Origin: Bradyrhizobium sp. CIAT3101 | GTDB taxonomy: Bacteria; Pseudomonadota; Alphaproteobacteria; Rhizobiales; Xanthobacteraceae | NCBI RefSeq assembly: GCF_029714945.1 | Contig: NZ_CP121634.1 | Coordinates: forward strand, 5,663,001 to 5,727,000 | DNA: 64,000 bases | Reading direction: 5' to 3' | Part shown: in pieces, positions 52,273 through 61,268 of the stretch | Layout of the letters: the number at the start of each line of letters is the position of its first letter | How positions within the stretch are numbered: the stretch's first letter is position 1 | Translations under genes and position numbers: made by a program | The notes under the pieces: generated by a model | What the model was told of the DNA's origin: nothing | The model's input: the letters and a program-made list of their open reading frames with translations, nothing else | Database searches by the model: none

Positions 52273-53188
52273 CCAATCTCCGACCGCCACGCCCGCGGCG
52301 ATCGTCGACGCCTTGAAAGCGGTCGCTGGCGATCCGCCAAAGGTCCGCGCAAGCTTTGCCAAAGGCAGATGCGTCCGCGGCACCTACGTCCCGTCGGATC
52401 GGGCGGAGGAAATCACGAGATCCCGGAGCTTCACGAGGCCATCGCGCGTGCTGGCGCGCTTCTCGGTCGGCAGTAGCCATTCCATTGCCACGAATAGAGC
52501 CCCCCTTCTACTGCGTGGCTTCAGCTTCAGGCTCGGGGACGCTCACCACAGCTCGGACATTCTCACACAAAGTGCTCCCGTGCATTTTGCCAAGACGCTC
52601 GAGCAGATGCTGGCTTGCCTCAAGGCGCACATTCCGGGACCCGACGGCAATCCGGATATCGAAAGGGTCAAGGCATTCTCCGCGGCCAATCCTGAAGCGA
52701 TGTATCAGGCCAGCTACATCACCGCGCACCCTCTGCCCCGGAATTTTGCCGGCACGACCTATTGGGGCGTGCATTCATTTCCCGCCACGAATTCGGCCGG
52801 TGAAACCCGATTCATCAAATTCAAGGTCGCGCCCGTCGGCGCCAACGTCTCGCCGGCGGAAAGCGGCGTTATGGCAGACTCCGACAAGCTCCTGCACGAT
52901 GACATGGAGCATCGGATCACCAGCGGCAACGTCCGCTTCAGCCTGATGGCGCTGCTCGATCGTCCCGGCGACCCCACCATGGACGTGACCATCCGCTGGC
53001 CCGACGAGGACGATCGCGACGAGGTTCGGCTGGGAACGATCGTGATCACCGGCCTGGAGCCAGACCAGGCCTGCGATGCCTCCATATTCGATCCGGCAAA
53101 TCTCGCCGAAGGCATTGCCCACCCGCCCGACGAGATCTTCGCGGCGCGGCGTGCCGCCTACGCCCTCTCGCTGGCGAAACGTCGTTGA
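52247..53188 (+). CDS. Catalase-like (SrpA-type) heme protein lacking the distal His
   Basis: A 313-residue protein of the catalase-related peroxidase (SrpA/KatP-like mini-catalase) type. The order AAIVDALKAVAG, the ARFSVGS stretch, SSDILTQSAPVHFAK, a tetramer-core region and the end FDPANLAEGI, with RRAAYALS containing the Arg-x-x-Tyr pattern of the proximal ligand, fit the family. The distal-His motif (usually R-x-x-H-A-K-G) reads RASFAKG with Phe37. Loss of catalase activity is likely. The GTG at 52247 is the only possible start, as a stop lies 12 bases upstream; no good ribosome-binding site is seen. Confidence 0.7.
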   Translation: MSIPKPPTFQSPTATPAAIVDALKAVAGDPPKVRASFAKGRCVRGTYVPSDRAEEITRSRSFTRPSRVLARFSVGSSHSIATNRAPLLLRGFSFRLGDAHHSSDILTQSAPVHFAKTLEQMLACLKAHIPGPDGNPDIERVKAFSAANPEAMYQASYITAHPLPRNFAGTTYWGVHSFPATNSAGETRFIKFKVAPVGANVSPAESGVMADSDKLLHDDMEHRITSGNVRFSLMALLDRPGDPTMDVTIRWPDEDDRDEVRLGTIVITGLEPDQACDASIFDPANLAEGIAHPPDEIFAARRAAYALSLAKRR

Positions 53189-53218
53189 TCGGAGAATACG
53201 CGTGGCATGCTCCGAATC
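53187..53218. terminator. Weak hairpin between convergent genes
   Basis: GATCGGAG (53187-53194) and CTCCGAATC (53210-53218) form an imperfect stem in the 28-base gap between the convergent catalase-like and AraC genes, and overlap both stop regions. It is a weak bidirectional terminator candidate. Confidence 0.3.
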
Positions 53219-54149
53219 AGTTCTCGCTTTCCTGGATGCCCAGTGATCCGCGGCGCCATGTCGCCGGACTCACGCCGACCTGAGCCGAAAACACCTTTGT
53301 AAAGTGGCTCTGGTTGGCAAACCCGACCGAGATCGCGATTTCGGACAGCGGCAGGTCCTTCACGGTCATCAACTGCTTCGCCGCGTTGACGCGCTGGCGA
53401 AGCAGCCATTGGTGCGGCGGCAAGCCGGTCGAGACGCGAAACGCGCGCGAAAAATAGCTGACCGAGAGACCGAACTCAGCGGCAACCTGCTGCAACGAAA
53501 GTGTTCCACCGAGATCAGCGTCGAGCTTTTCGTAGACCCGCTTCAACTGCCATGCTGCGAGACCGCCCCTCGACACTTTGACGCTCGACCTCATTCCGCC
53601 ATAGGTCTGTGCAGCATGCGCGGTGAAGGCGAGCATCATGGAATCGATGAAGAGCTGATTGGTCTCAGCCGGTCGACGCAACGCTTGCATGAGCGCCCCG
53701 CCAATATGACGCATGACCGGGTCGTCATGGCCGACGCCGAGTTGAGCAGGGAGCTCGCCAACGCGCGCCGCGCCAGACTGCTCAGCGATACCGTCGAGCG
53801 CCGAGCGCGGCAAGTAGAAATGGAGCGCATGGAACGGCTTGTTGATGACGAAGCGCACATCGTTCTTCATGTCGTACAGATATGTTGCACCCGGACGGAT
53901 ATCGTACTTGATCGCACGCGTGCCGCGCTCCCAGACCTCGCAATTCGGGTAATCGTAAAGCATCAGGGTGACAACATTGGCATCCTGAAGACCCATCTCG
54001 CCGGAGACGCCCGGCACCGGCGCATCATCCCGGGTCTCAGTAACGGCTATCTCGGCGTTACGCAGCGACCGCGTGATCAACGAGACCGGTTCTTGCTCCA
54101 GATGAAAAAACCGCTTCACGGTCTGACCGTAGAACCCCGTCGACTTCAT
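53217..54149 (-). CDS. AraC family regulator (pair 1, copy a)
   Basis: A 310-residue AraC-type regulator. The N-terminal cupin-like half (GATYLYDM, NKPFHALHFYLPRSALDGIAEQSG) is followed by two helix-turn-helix motifs (LSLQQVAAEFGLSVSYFSRAFRVSTGLPPHQWLLRQRV and LPLSEIAISVGFANQSHFTKVFSAQVGVSP). The ATG at 54149 has GGGAG 8 bases upstream. It is a close tandem paralogue of the next gene on the same strand, with highly similar DNA in the HTH part. It is convergent with the catalase-like gene, so may regulate it or respond to the same stress. Confidence 0.86.
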   Translation of the reverse strand: MKSTGFYGQTVKRFFHLEQEPVSLITRSLRNAEIAVTETRDDAPVPGVSGEMGLQDANVVTLMLYDYPNCEVWERGTRAIKYDIRPGATYLYDMKNDVRFVINKPFHALHFYLPRSALDGIAEQSGAARVGELPAQLGVGHDDPVMRHIGGALMQALRRPAETNQLFIDSMMLAFTAHAAQTYGGMRSSVKVSRGGLAAWQLKRVYEKLDADLGGTLSLQQVAAEFGLSVSYFSRAFRVSTGLPPHQWLLRQRVNAAKQLMTVKDLPLSEIAISVGFANQSHFTKVFSAQVGVSPATWRRGSLGIQESEN

Positions 54150-54256
54150 GTGCACCGCTCCCTTGAGTGGAGTTGGCCGGAATGAGTGTTATCGTCAACC
54201 GGGCCGCGACCATCGTGAGAATCACGAAGCAACCCTCCCGAGAGCAGCGCGTATCG

Positions 54257-55186
54257 TCACATATCCTCCTCGGAGATGCCTAGCGATTCACGTCGCCATG
54301 CCGCCGGACTGGCGCCGACCTGGGCCGAAAACACCTTCGTGAAGTGGCTTTGATTGGCGAACCCGACCGAGATCGCGATTTCGGACAGCGGCAGGTCGCG
54401 CACGGTCATCAGCTGCTGGGCCGCCTTGACGCGCTGGCGCAGCAGCCATTGGTGCGGCGGCAAACCCGTGGAGATGCGAAACGCGCGCGAAAAATGGCTG
54501 ACCGAGAGATCGAGCTCCGCCGCAATCTGTTGCAGCGCAAGAGTCCCGCCGAGATTCGCATCGAGCCTTTCGCAGGCTCGCTTCACCTGCCATGGGGCGA
54601 GACCGCCGCGCGCCGGCCCGGCAATGTTATCTAGCCCACCATAGGCCTGCGCGATGTGCGCGGCGAACGCGAGCATCATGTGATCGATGAAAAGCTGGTT
54701 TGCCTCGCCCGGACGAGCGAGTGCTTCCAACAGACATGCCCCGATATGGCGCATGACCTTGTCATCATGGCCGAAGCCAAACTGACAGTCGAGGTCGTCC
54801 ACACGCGGTGCGCGCGACTCTTTCGCAAGGCCGTCGAGGGCCGAACGCGGAAGATAGAACTGCATGGAATGGAACGGCTTGTCGATGATAAAGCCCGGAT
54901 CACTCCTGAGGTCGTACAGATACGTCGTCCCGGCCCTGACGTCCGCCTTCATGACACACTTGCCGTCGTCCCAGAGTTCGCAGTCCGGATAGTTGTGAAG
55001 TTTCAGACTGACGAGATAAGCCTCATCGGCCACCGAGCCGGAATGGCCTGGCACGGGATTGTTATCTTGCGTTTCGGTGACCGCGAGATCGATGCCGCGC
55101 AGAGAACGCGTGACGAGCGACGGCGGCGCACCCTTCAGGCGCAATTGTTGCCTGACCTTCTCTCCGAAGGCACCTGCGCGTGACAT
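54257..55186 (-). CDS. AraC family regulator (pair 1, copy b)
   Basis: A 309-residue AraC regulator, paralogue of the preceding one: it shares GTTYLYDL, KPFHSMQFYLPRSALDGLAKES and an almost identical C-terminal HTH (LALQQIAAELDLSVSHFSRAFRISTGLPPHQWLLRQRV; LPLSEIAISVGFANQSHFTKVFSAQVG). The likely start is ATG at 55186; the frame extends further upstream without family support. It lies 107 bases before the first copy and is transcribed in the same direction, so the pair arose by duplication. Confidence 0.85.
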   Translation of the reverse strand: MSRAGAFGEKVRQQLRLKGAPPSLVTRSLRGIDLAVTETQDNNPVPGHSGSVADEAYLVSLKLHNYPDCELWDDGKCVMKADVRAGTTYLYDLRSDPGFIIDKPFHSMQFYLPRSALDGLAKESRAPRVDDLDCQFGFGHDDKVMRHIGACLLEALARPGEANQLFIDHMMLAFAAHIAQAYGGLDNIAGPARGGLAPWQVKRACERLDANLGGTLALQQIAAELDLSVSHFSRAFRISTGLPPHQWLLRQRVKAAQQLMTVRDLPLSEIAISVGFANQSHFTKVFSAQVGASPAAWRRESLGISEEDM

Positions 55187-55492
55187 ATCGTCGGCCCTGT
55201 TCCTTGAGTTGGACCGAGGTGGTCGGCCGGAATCGGACTCACTATCGAAAATCGGCAAGCAACCGTCCAGACCTGCTCTCAAAATGTGATTGCATCGAGC
55301 GAGACCCGATCAGATCTCGACCGCAAGATTTCCAGAGCAATTCCAATGTGATCTGGCCTCCTTACGGCGGTGTCCCCTGGTAGACCAAGGCGCGGTTCCA
55401 TCGTGCGTTTGTGAAAACCGGACAGCCTAGCCAAGGGCGTGCGCCACTCCTTCCACGGTGATCGCGGCGCTGGGCAGGCAAGGCATCGGACG
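55187..55492. other. 306-base gap without a supported gene
   Basis: The stretch lies between the AraC copy b start and the end of the sigma-factor gene, all on the minus strand. It should contain the AraC promoter. No hairpin with a T run or convincing small gene is seen. Confidence 0.5.
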
Positions 55493-56113
55493 TCATTTGC
55501 CTGCTGCATGTGTGGACGGGCACCCGAAGCTCGTTCGAGCAGCCGCGGCATCGAAACCCGCCTCCGTGAGGTTTCTCGCAAGCCGCTTGCGTGCGTAAAA
55601 GATCCTGCTTTTCACAGTGGCCTGCGGAATGCCAATCATACCGCTGACCTCGGCGACAGATTTTTCGCGATAGTAAAGCAGCTCGATGATCTCCCGATGC
55701 GCCGGCGAGAGCTTGTCGATGCACGCGCGCAGGATGCTCTTCGTTTCCTCGCGATCCAGCGCCATGTCTGGCGTATCCTGGGCATCGACGACTCCAAGCG
55801 CATCTGCCTGATCGAGATCCTCGTGCGTTCGCTCTCGCCATGTGCCGATGGCCTTGAACCGGGCGATCGAGAACAGCCACGTAGCTACGCGCGCGCGGTT
55901 TTCGAACCTGTTCGCAGAACGCCACACGTCGAGGAAGACCTGATTGACGAGATCGTCGACGACCGCCGGATTGCGGGCCAGGCGCTGGATGAATCGGGAC
56001 ACCCTTTCCCGGTGACGGGCGAAGATGATGTGCATGGCTGCCTTGTCGCCCTCCGCAACGTTCTTAAGCAGCATCTCGTCGCTAGCATCTTCCTGCACAA
56101 AGCGGCGATCCAT
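55493..56113 (-). CDS. ECF-type RNA polymerase sigma factor
   Basis: A 206-residue sigma-70 of the ECF type, which directs RNA polymerase to stress or signal-specific promoters. Region 2 is MHIIFARHRERVSRFIQRLARNPAVVDDLVNQVFLDVWRSANRFENRARVATWLFSIARF; region 4 is LSPAHREIIELLYYREKSVAEVSGMIGIPQATVKSRIFYARKRL. The ATG at 56113 fits the family. The frame is also open up to an ATG at 56353 with a good GGAG, adding 80 low-character residues, so the start is uncertain. No anti-sigma gene is visible beside it; the neighbouring two-component genes may play that role, which is inference. Confidence 0.87.
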   Translation of the reverse strand: MDRRFVQEDASDEMLLKNVAEGDKAAMHIIFARHRERVSRFIQRLARNPAVVDDLVNQVFLDVWRSANRFENRARVATWLFSIARFKAIGTWRERTHEDLDQADALGVVDAQDTPDMALDREETKSILRACIDKLSPAHREIIELLYYREKSVAEVSGMIGIPQATVKSRIFYARKRLARNLTEAGFDAAAARTSFGCPSTHAAGK

Positions 56114-56758
56114 TTTGCGATCGCCCGATGCGCATGGAGCAGCCGGCTCTGAAGCCCCTGTCCAGCAAACGGCGTAGACCAGCCTGTCATCGGCTACGGC
56201 GTTGGAGGGGCCACTCAGCGGCTTCCAGTTGCCGTCGACCTTGGGGGGACTGACTGTCGACCGCGTCGGCGCGTGGCCTAATGAGCGGGCCCTCAACCGA
56301 GGTCGATGCGACCTTGCCGTGCCCCCCTGTGGCTGCTCCTCGGTGATGGACATCACCCGCTCCGCTCTTTGACGAGGTGGCGATGACGATGGGCCACATG
56401 ACGCCGGGCGGACTATCCTACGAGGGGTTCGGGTTCCTAGTCTGCGGGTCTAGGGTGCATAAGCCGATCGACAGAGACGGAAGCTCGCTTGATCGTCATC
56501 GAACCAAACCGCGGACACGACTCTGGGCGATGTCGACACGTTTTGGTTCGCTCGGGCAACGCCGATTTTCATCGTGCGTTTTGACAAGACCCGCAGCTAT
56601 TTCAGCCACTTGAACTGGTGGTTCAGTCACATAAGCGTGCACCGGCACGGCACGGAGCAGGATTAGACAAAGCGCGATCGCTTCAGGAAAGACGGCCGTA
56701 CGGTACATCGATACGACCCGTAAAAACGCGGAAGAGGAAGCGATCGAGAGGCCAGGTC
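56114..56758. other. 645-base gap between sigma factor and FixJ-like gene
   Basis: No established gene is seen. Candidate frames of 70-80 codons exist (56377-56613 plus; 56496-56708 minus, with a hydrophobic leader-like start) but lack domains. A short perfect inverted repeat TGAAC (56611-56615) / GTTCA (56621-56625) with a 5-base spacer lies about 135 bases before the FixJ-like start, and could be a regulator site. The divergent sigma and FixJ promoters lie here. Confidence 0.45.
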
Positions 56759-57454
56759 ATGCTTGGAACAGCCGCAGGTGCTCATGCCCTACCCCGCCAT
56801 ACCATGAACGTGCGTGCCGATACGACAGGTCGCCCGCTCGTCCTGATCGTGGACGATGACGAAGAGGTTCGCTACGCGCTTCGGGAACTGCTGCTGTCAG
56901 TCGGCCTCGATGCGTGCTGCTTTGGCTCAACGCAGGAGTTGTTGCATGCCGATCTCGCGGAGCGGCCAGGCTGCCTGATCCTCGACGTTCGTATGCCCGG
57001 CGCGAGCGGTCTCGATCTCCAGCAACATCTCGTCGCGAGCGGCAACACCCGGCCGATCATTTTCCTCACGGGGCATGGCGACATCGCAATGACGGTCCAG
57101 GCGATGAAGGCGGGCGCCATCGACTTCCTGACCAAGCCCGTCAGGGATCAGGCGCTGCTTGATGCGGTCACCGCGGCGATCGAGAAGGATATCGCCCAAC
57201 GAGCGGCGGCTCTTCGCGTCAGACAACACGTCGATCGCTACGCGAGATTGACCCCGCGCGAGCGCGAGGTGGTGCGCGAAGTGGTCAAGGGCCGCCTCAA
57301 CAAGCAGATCGCATTCGATCTGGGCATCAGCGAGATCACCGTCAAGCTGCATCGCGGCAACGCGATGCGGAAACTGCAGGCCGGATCCGCCGGCGAACTG
57401 ATCCGGATATGGGAATCCCTGCCTGCAGCACTTCGAGAGACGCAATCAGCCTAA
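56759..57454 (+). CDS. FixJ-family response regulator
   Basis: A 231-residue response regulator with an N-terminal receiver (LVLIVDDDEEVRYALRELLLSVG; phospho-acceptor Asp76 in LILDVRMPG; Lys in FLTKPV) and a C-terminal LuxR-type HTH (LTPREREVVREVVKGRLNKQIAFDLGISEITVKLHRGNAMRKL). FixJ-like proteins activate transcription when phosphorylated by a partner kinase. The ATG at 56759 has AGAGG 8 bases upstream; an ATG at 56804 would give a shorter form. It is followed by a single-receiver gene and a PAS kinase gene on the same strand. Confidence 0.88.
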   Translation: MLGTAAGAHALPRHTMNVRADTTGRPLVLIVDDDEEVRYALRELLLSVGLDACCFGSTQELLHADLAERPGCLILDVRMPGASGLDLQQHLVASGNTRPIIFLTGHGDIAMTVQAMKAGAIDFLTKPVRDQALLDAVTAAIEKDIAQRAAALRVRQHVDRYARLTPREREVVREVVKGRLNKQIAFDLGISEITVKLHRGNAMRKLQAGSAGELIRIWESLPAALRETQSA

Positions 57455-57505
57455 ACCAAAGGATAGGTACAACCCGGTGACCAACGGGCGGATGGTCATC
57501 TGGCC

Positions 57506-57943
57506 ATGCCAGCGAGAACGCCCCTTTCGTTCAAAGCGCCCCTCGTCGCGGTCGTCGATGACGACGAGGCTGTACGAGAGGCGCTCTCCGAGCTCCTCCT
57601 TGTGTTGGGGCTTGCGTGCCAGACATTCGATCGAGTGGACGCTTTCATGGCCGAATATGTGCCCGATCGCTTCGACTGCTTGATTACCGACGTAAGCATG
57701 CCGGGCCGAAGCGGCCTCGAACTTCAGGAACGACTACGGGAACTTGGCTCACCAATGCCGGTCATCATCATCACCGCGGATACGAGTCCGTCCACGCGTG
57801 GGCGCGCCTTGAGCGCGGGCGCTTTTGCCTGTTTGACGAAACCGGTCAACGATGACGTCCTCTTTCACCACCTGCAATCCGCGCTGAACCGCGCAGGCAG
57901 CTCATGCGAAGACGAGCGACAGGACACGCCGTCAGATGAGTAA
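57506..57943 (+). CDS. Single-domain response regulator (receiver)
   Basis: A 145-residue stand-alone receiver: acidic pair in VAVVDDDEAVREALSELLLVLGL, phospho-acceptor Asp62 (LITDVSMPGRSG), Thr in IIITADTS and Lys112 in CLTKPV. It has no output domain, so it may act as a phosphate shuttle or sink, or in a phosphorelay with the FixJ-like regulator. Its end overlaps the kinase start by 8 bases, a strong sign of coupled function. Confidence 0.87.
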   Translation: MPARTPLSFKAPLVAVVDDDEAVREALSELLLVLGLACQTFDRVDAFMAEYVPDRFDCLITDVSMPGRSGLELQERLRELGSPMPVIIITADTSPSTRGRALSAGAFACLTKPVNDDVLFHHLQSALNRAGSSCEDERQDTPSDE

Positions 57944-60020
57944 TCTGTTCCAACGCGCGGCACCAGGCGATCATGGTTCGCCTCATGTCACGGAGCTCGC
58001 CGATCTCGCCTCCGAGAGCGTCATCGTAAGCGATGAACAAGGCGTCATCAGGTACTGGAATGCTGCCTCCGAAGTTCTTTACGGATGGCCCGCCATGGCA
58101 ATGCTGGGGCGCCGCGTCCAGACCATAGGTTCCCTCGCTCACATCGGTACCGATCATTTCGACGCGCTGCTGCGCGAGGGACGATGGGAGGGAGTGGTTC
58201 GTCGGCGCGGGCTGACCGGAACGGATATTGTGGCCGCGGTGAGGCAAATCGTCAGGCGCGATGCGACCGGTGCATTCCTCGATATCGTGGAGTTCGGGCA
58301 AAACGCGGGCTCGCTCTCGCAGGCGGCTTACTTGCGCATGGACGCCGAACTGCAATCCTCGCTTGCCGCGTCCTGGGAGCTCGATACCTCGCCTGCACGT
58401 CCCCTGCTCGATGCGATCGCCGAACATCGACGTGGCGGCAACACCATCGATCTCCATCGGCACCCGGACTGGGTCGACGGACTGCTGACCGCAACCCGCA
58501 TCCTGGCCGTCAACAATCGCGCGGTTCGCATGTTCGGCGCACATGCCGGCTACGAGCAGATGATCGGCCAACCGATCGCGGCATTCTGGCCGGCCGAGAG
58601 CCGCTCGCTGCTTGCGGCGATGCTGGAAAGTGTCGCGAGCGACCGCACGCGCCTTGAGACACGCAAGATGGTCTTGAGCGGAGCTCTGCGCAATCCCGTC
58701 GTCAAGGCTTGGCACTCGGCGGAGCCGAGTCCTCCCGACACCGTGTTCGTGACCATTAACGGCGCAACGAGCGATGAACGAACCACATGGGAATTGCAGG
58801 CGAGCGAGGATAGGTACCGCAGGCTCATCCAATACCTCCCGACCGCGCTTTGGCAGGTCGATTCCCGTCGCGCGGGCGAAGCCTTCGACGAGTTGAAGGC
58901 AAACGGTGTACGCGACATCGCCGGGCATCTCGCACGCAATCCGGATCTCGTCGAGCATGCCAAGGACGTCGTCCGAGTGACCGACGTCAACAGGGACGCC
59001 GTGTCGTTGTTTCGTGGCAGCAACGCCGCAGATCTCATTAAACCTGTCAGGTACATCTTTGCCGCCGCTCCCGGCCTTGCGGAACGCGTCATGGTCGCGC
59101 ACTTCGAAGGTCGCCGCAATCTGATCGAGGAGACCAGGATACGTGCCTTCGACGGCTCGATCATCGACGTCTTGTTCACGGTAACCTATCCGGTTCCTCC
59201 CGAGCATTTGGACAACACCTTCATCACCATGCAGGACATCAGCGAGCGATTGAACGCCGAACAGCAGCTTCGAAAACTGCAATCCGACTTCTCGCATGCC
59301 GGGCGCATCGCAACGCTCGGAGAGCTCGCAACGTCGATTGCGCACGAGATCAATCAACCGCTTGCGGCGATCGTGACCAACGGCGAGACCAGCCTCAGAT
59401 GGCTCGCACGTGCCGATCAAAACACGGAAAAAGTCGCGCAGCTCACCTCGCGAATCGTGTCGAACGCACGCCGTGCCAGCGACATCATTCATCGTATCCG
59501 CGGCATGGCGGCGAAGCACGAACCGGAGAAGCGCCTCATCGACCTGAACGAGGTGGCCGAGGAAGCGCTCTTGTTCATCCGCCATGACATCGATTCCAAG
59601 TCGATCGTCCTGTCCGCGAACTTTGGTGCCGACCTTCCCAGGGTCCTCGGCGACCGCATTCAGTTGCAGCAGGTGATCATCAACCTGCTGGTCAACAGCG
59701 TCCAGGCGATCGCGCAGTCGGGCGGGCCGACGCGCCGGATCGACATCGAAACGTCGATCGACGGCAACGGTGCGGTTGCCCTCTCCGTTATCGACGACGG
59801 GCCGGGCATTCCCACCGCGGATCTGGCGCGCGTCTTCGACAGCTTCTTCAGCACCAAGGATGCTGGGCTCGGCATCGGCCTGACCATCTGTCAGTCGATC
59901 ATCACCGCGCATGGCGGCCGCATCGCGGGCACAAACCGGCCGAGTGGCGGCGCCCATTTCCACTTCACGGTCCCGGTGCCGGGGATGACCGGCGCCGATA
60001 CAGGGTCGGCAAGGTCATAA
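57936..60020 (+). CDS. Multi-PAS sensor histidine kinase
   Basis: A 694-residue cytoplasmic kinase with no membrane segments. It has a first PAS (LASESVIVSDEQGVIRYWNAASEVLYGW), a second PAS-like region (TRILAVNNRAVRMFGAH), a third (VRVTDVNRDAVSLFRGS), a PAC-like stretch (LFTVTYPVPPEHLDNTFITMQDIS), then HisKA with His470 (SIAHEINQPLAAI) and the HATPase boxes (QVIINLLVNSVQAI, DDGPGIP, GLGIGLTICQSIITAHGG). This resembles the FixL-like soluble-PAS kinases, though I see no clear heme-binding pattern. It overlaps the receiver gene, so the three genes form one signalling unit with an unknown input. Confidence 0.9.
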   Translation: MSNLFQRAAPGDHGSPHVTELADLASESVIVSDEQGVIRYWNAASEVLYGWPAMAMLGRRVQTIGSLAHIGTDHFDALLREGRWEGVVRRRGLTGTDIVAAVRQIVRRDATGAFLDIVEFGQNAGSLSQAAYLRMDAELQSSLAASWELDTSPARPLLDAIAEHRRGGNTIDLHRHPDWVDGLLTATRILAVNNRAVRMFGAHAGYEQMIGQPIAAFWPAESRSLLAAMLESVASDRTRLETRKMVLSGALRNPVVKAWHSAEPSPPDTVFVTINGATSDERTTWELQASEDRYRRLIQYLPTALWQVDSRRAGEAFDELKANGVRDIAGHLARNPDLVEHAKDVVRVTDVNRDAVSLFRGSNAADLIKPVRYIFAAAPGLAERVMVAHFEGRRNLIEETRIRAFDGSIIDVLFTVTYPVPPEHLDNTFITMQDISERLNAEQQLRKLQSDFSHAGRIATLGELATSIAHEINQPLAAIVTNGETSLRWLARADQNTEKVAQLTSRIVSNARRASDIIHRIRGMAAKHEPEKRLIDLNEVAEEALLFIRHDIDSKSIVLSANFGADLPRVLGDRIQLQQVIINLLVNSVQAIAQSGGPTRRIDIETSIDGNGAVALSVIDDGPGIPTADLARVFDSFFSTKDAGLGIGLTICQSIITAHGGRIAGTNRPSGGAHFHFTVPVPGMTGADTGSARS

Positions 60021-60269
60021 CCGGAGGCATGGCGTCGTTCGGTGAGCTTCCGCTTCGTTGCGCGCGATCACCCGAGCCCCGACCGCCCTATCCCAAGGTA
60101 CAGGTGAATCTAGCCACCAAACCAGCGAGACCAGACCCACAGCACGATACCGTCACCCGCGGCTTTCCATCATCGTCGCGACCAAGGTGGAGGCAACCGT
60201 TCTGCCCATCGGGCCACGAACCCACCGATGAGCGGTGAGCGCAAGACCTTCCCAACACGAGCACACGCC

Positions 60270-61217
60270 ATGAACGATCCGATCGTTGATCATCAAGAGG
60301 TTCTGCCGGTTGCGCCGGCGACGCCCGGCAAGGACTTCCCCACCTCTGATCGGCGCGCCGCCGATGCAGAGATGGCGCGTGTGCTCCACACCGCGCCGTT
60401 TCGCATGGCCTTGGACGCCTCGGGCGCCGGGATCGCCCACTGGAAGCACGAACCCTTGCACGACGTCGTCGAACCCATGAGCCACCATGTCATCATGGCC
60501 TACAACGGCGTGACGCAGCACATGGAGCGACGGTCAGGACGGTCGGTTGCGTCCGGAACGTTTCGTCCAGGCGTTGTGATCATCATTCCTGAAGGATCAA
60601 GCTCCCGGTGGGACATTCCGAAACCCGTGGACGTCGTTCAGCTCTATCTTCCGCACGCGACGCTGAAGCGGGTTGCCGACGAAGCAGCGACCGGCACACC
60701 GACCGATCTCCTGGAGCGCACGGCGCATCCCGATCCCATTACATCCCGGTTGCTTCTCAGCGCGGCCAGCGTGCTGGAGGGCAATCGGACGCTGGATGCG
60801 TTGTTCAGGCATCAACTGACGGACCTCCTGGCCACGCGTCTTTTGGCAGCTCATACGAGCTCGTCGACGACATTCCAGCCGGCCATAGGCGGCCTTGCGC
60901 CGAAGGTTTTGCTCCGCGCCATCGAACGCTTGCGCTCGGACAGCGATGCGGAGGTTTCGCTCGATGTTCTGGCTTCCGAAGCCGGGCTGTCGCGCTTCCA
61001 CTTCTGCCGCTCGTTCAAGGAGAGCACCGGGCTTTCTCCGCTTGCCTGGTTGCGGCAACACCGGCTCGAGCAGGCCATGAACATGCTCCGGAACACGGAA
61101 ACGTCGGTCGTGTCGGTCGCAATGGAGCTCGGCTATTCCTCCCAAACGGCCTTCGCGGCCGCGTTCAGGCGATTCACCGGGGAGACCCCCAGCGACTGGC
61201 GGCGAAGCGTGCGCTAG
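60270..61217 (+). CDS. AraC family regulator (pair 2, copy a)
   Basis: A 315-residue AraC-type regulator with a cupin-like sensory half (IAHWKHEPLHDVVEPMSHHVIMAYNGV, VVIIIPEGSSSRWDIP, VVQLYLPHATLKRVADEA) and two HTH motifs (VSLDVLASEAGLSRFHFCRSFKESTGLSPLAWLRQHRLEQAMNMLRNTE; VVSVAMELGYSSQTAFAAAFRRFTGETPSDWRR). An ATG at 60228 would add 14 residues. It follows the PAS kinase gene and is paralogous to the next gene. Confidence 0.84.
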   Translation: MNDPIVDHQEVLPVAPATPGKDFPTSDRRAADAEMARVLHTAPFRMALDASGAGIAHWKHEPLHDVVEPMSHHVIMAYNGVTQHMERRSGRSVASGTFRPGVVIIIPEGSSSRWDIPKPVDVVQLYLPHATLKRVADEAATGTPTDLLERTAHPDPITSRLLLSAASVLEGNRTLDALFRHQLTDLLATRLLAAHTSSSTTFQPAIGGLAPKVLLRAIERLRSDSDAEVSLDVLASEAGLSRFHFCRSFKESTGLSPLAWLRQHRLEQAMNMLRNTETSVVSVAMELGYSSQTAFAAAFRRFTGETPSDWRRSVR

Positions 61218-61268
61218 CGACGGCCTTCCTGCTGTTGATGAAATACCTCGGAAGGCGAGGACAGCTTC

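Noticed and set aside
57846..59963. A 705-codon open frame on the minus strand
   Set aside because: It is the antisense of the histidine kinase gene, whose motifs (His470, N, G boxes) are unmistakable. The frame has Arg/Asp-rich composition and no domain, as expected in GC-rich antisense DNA.
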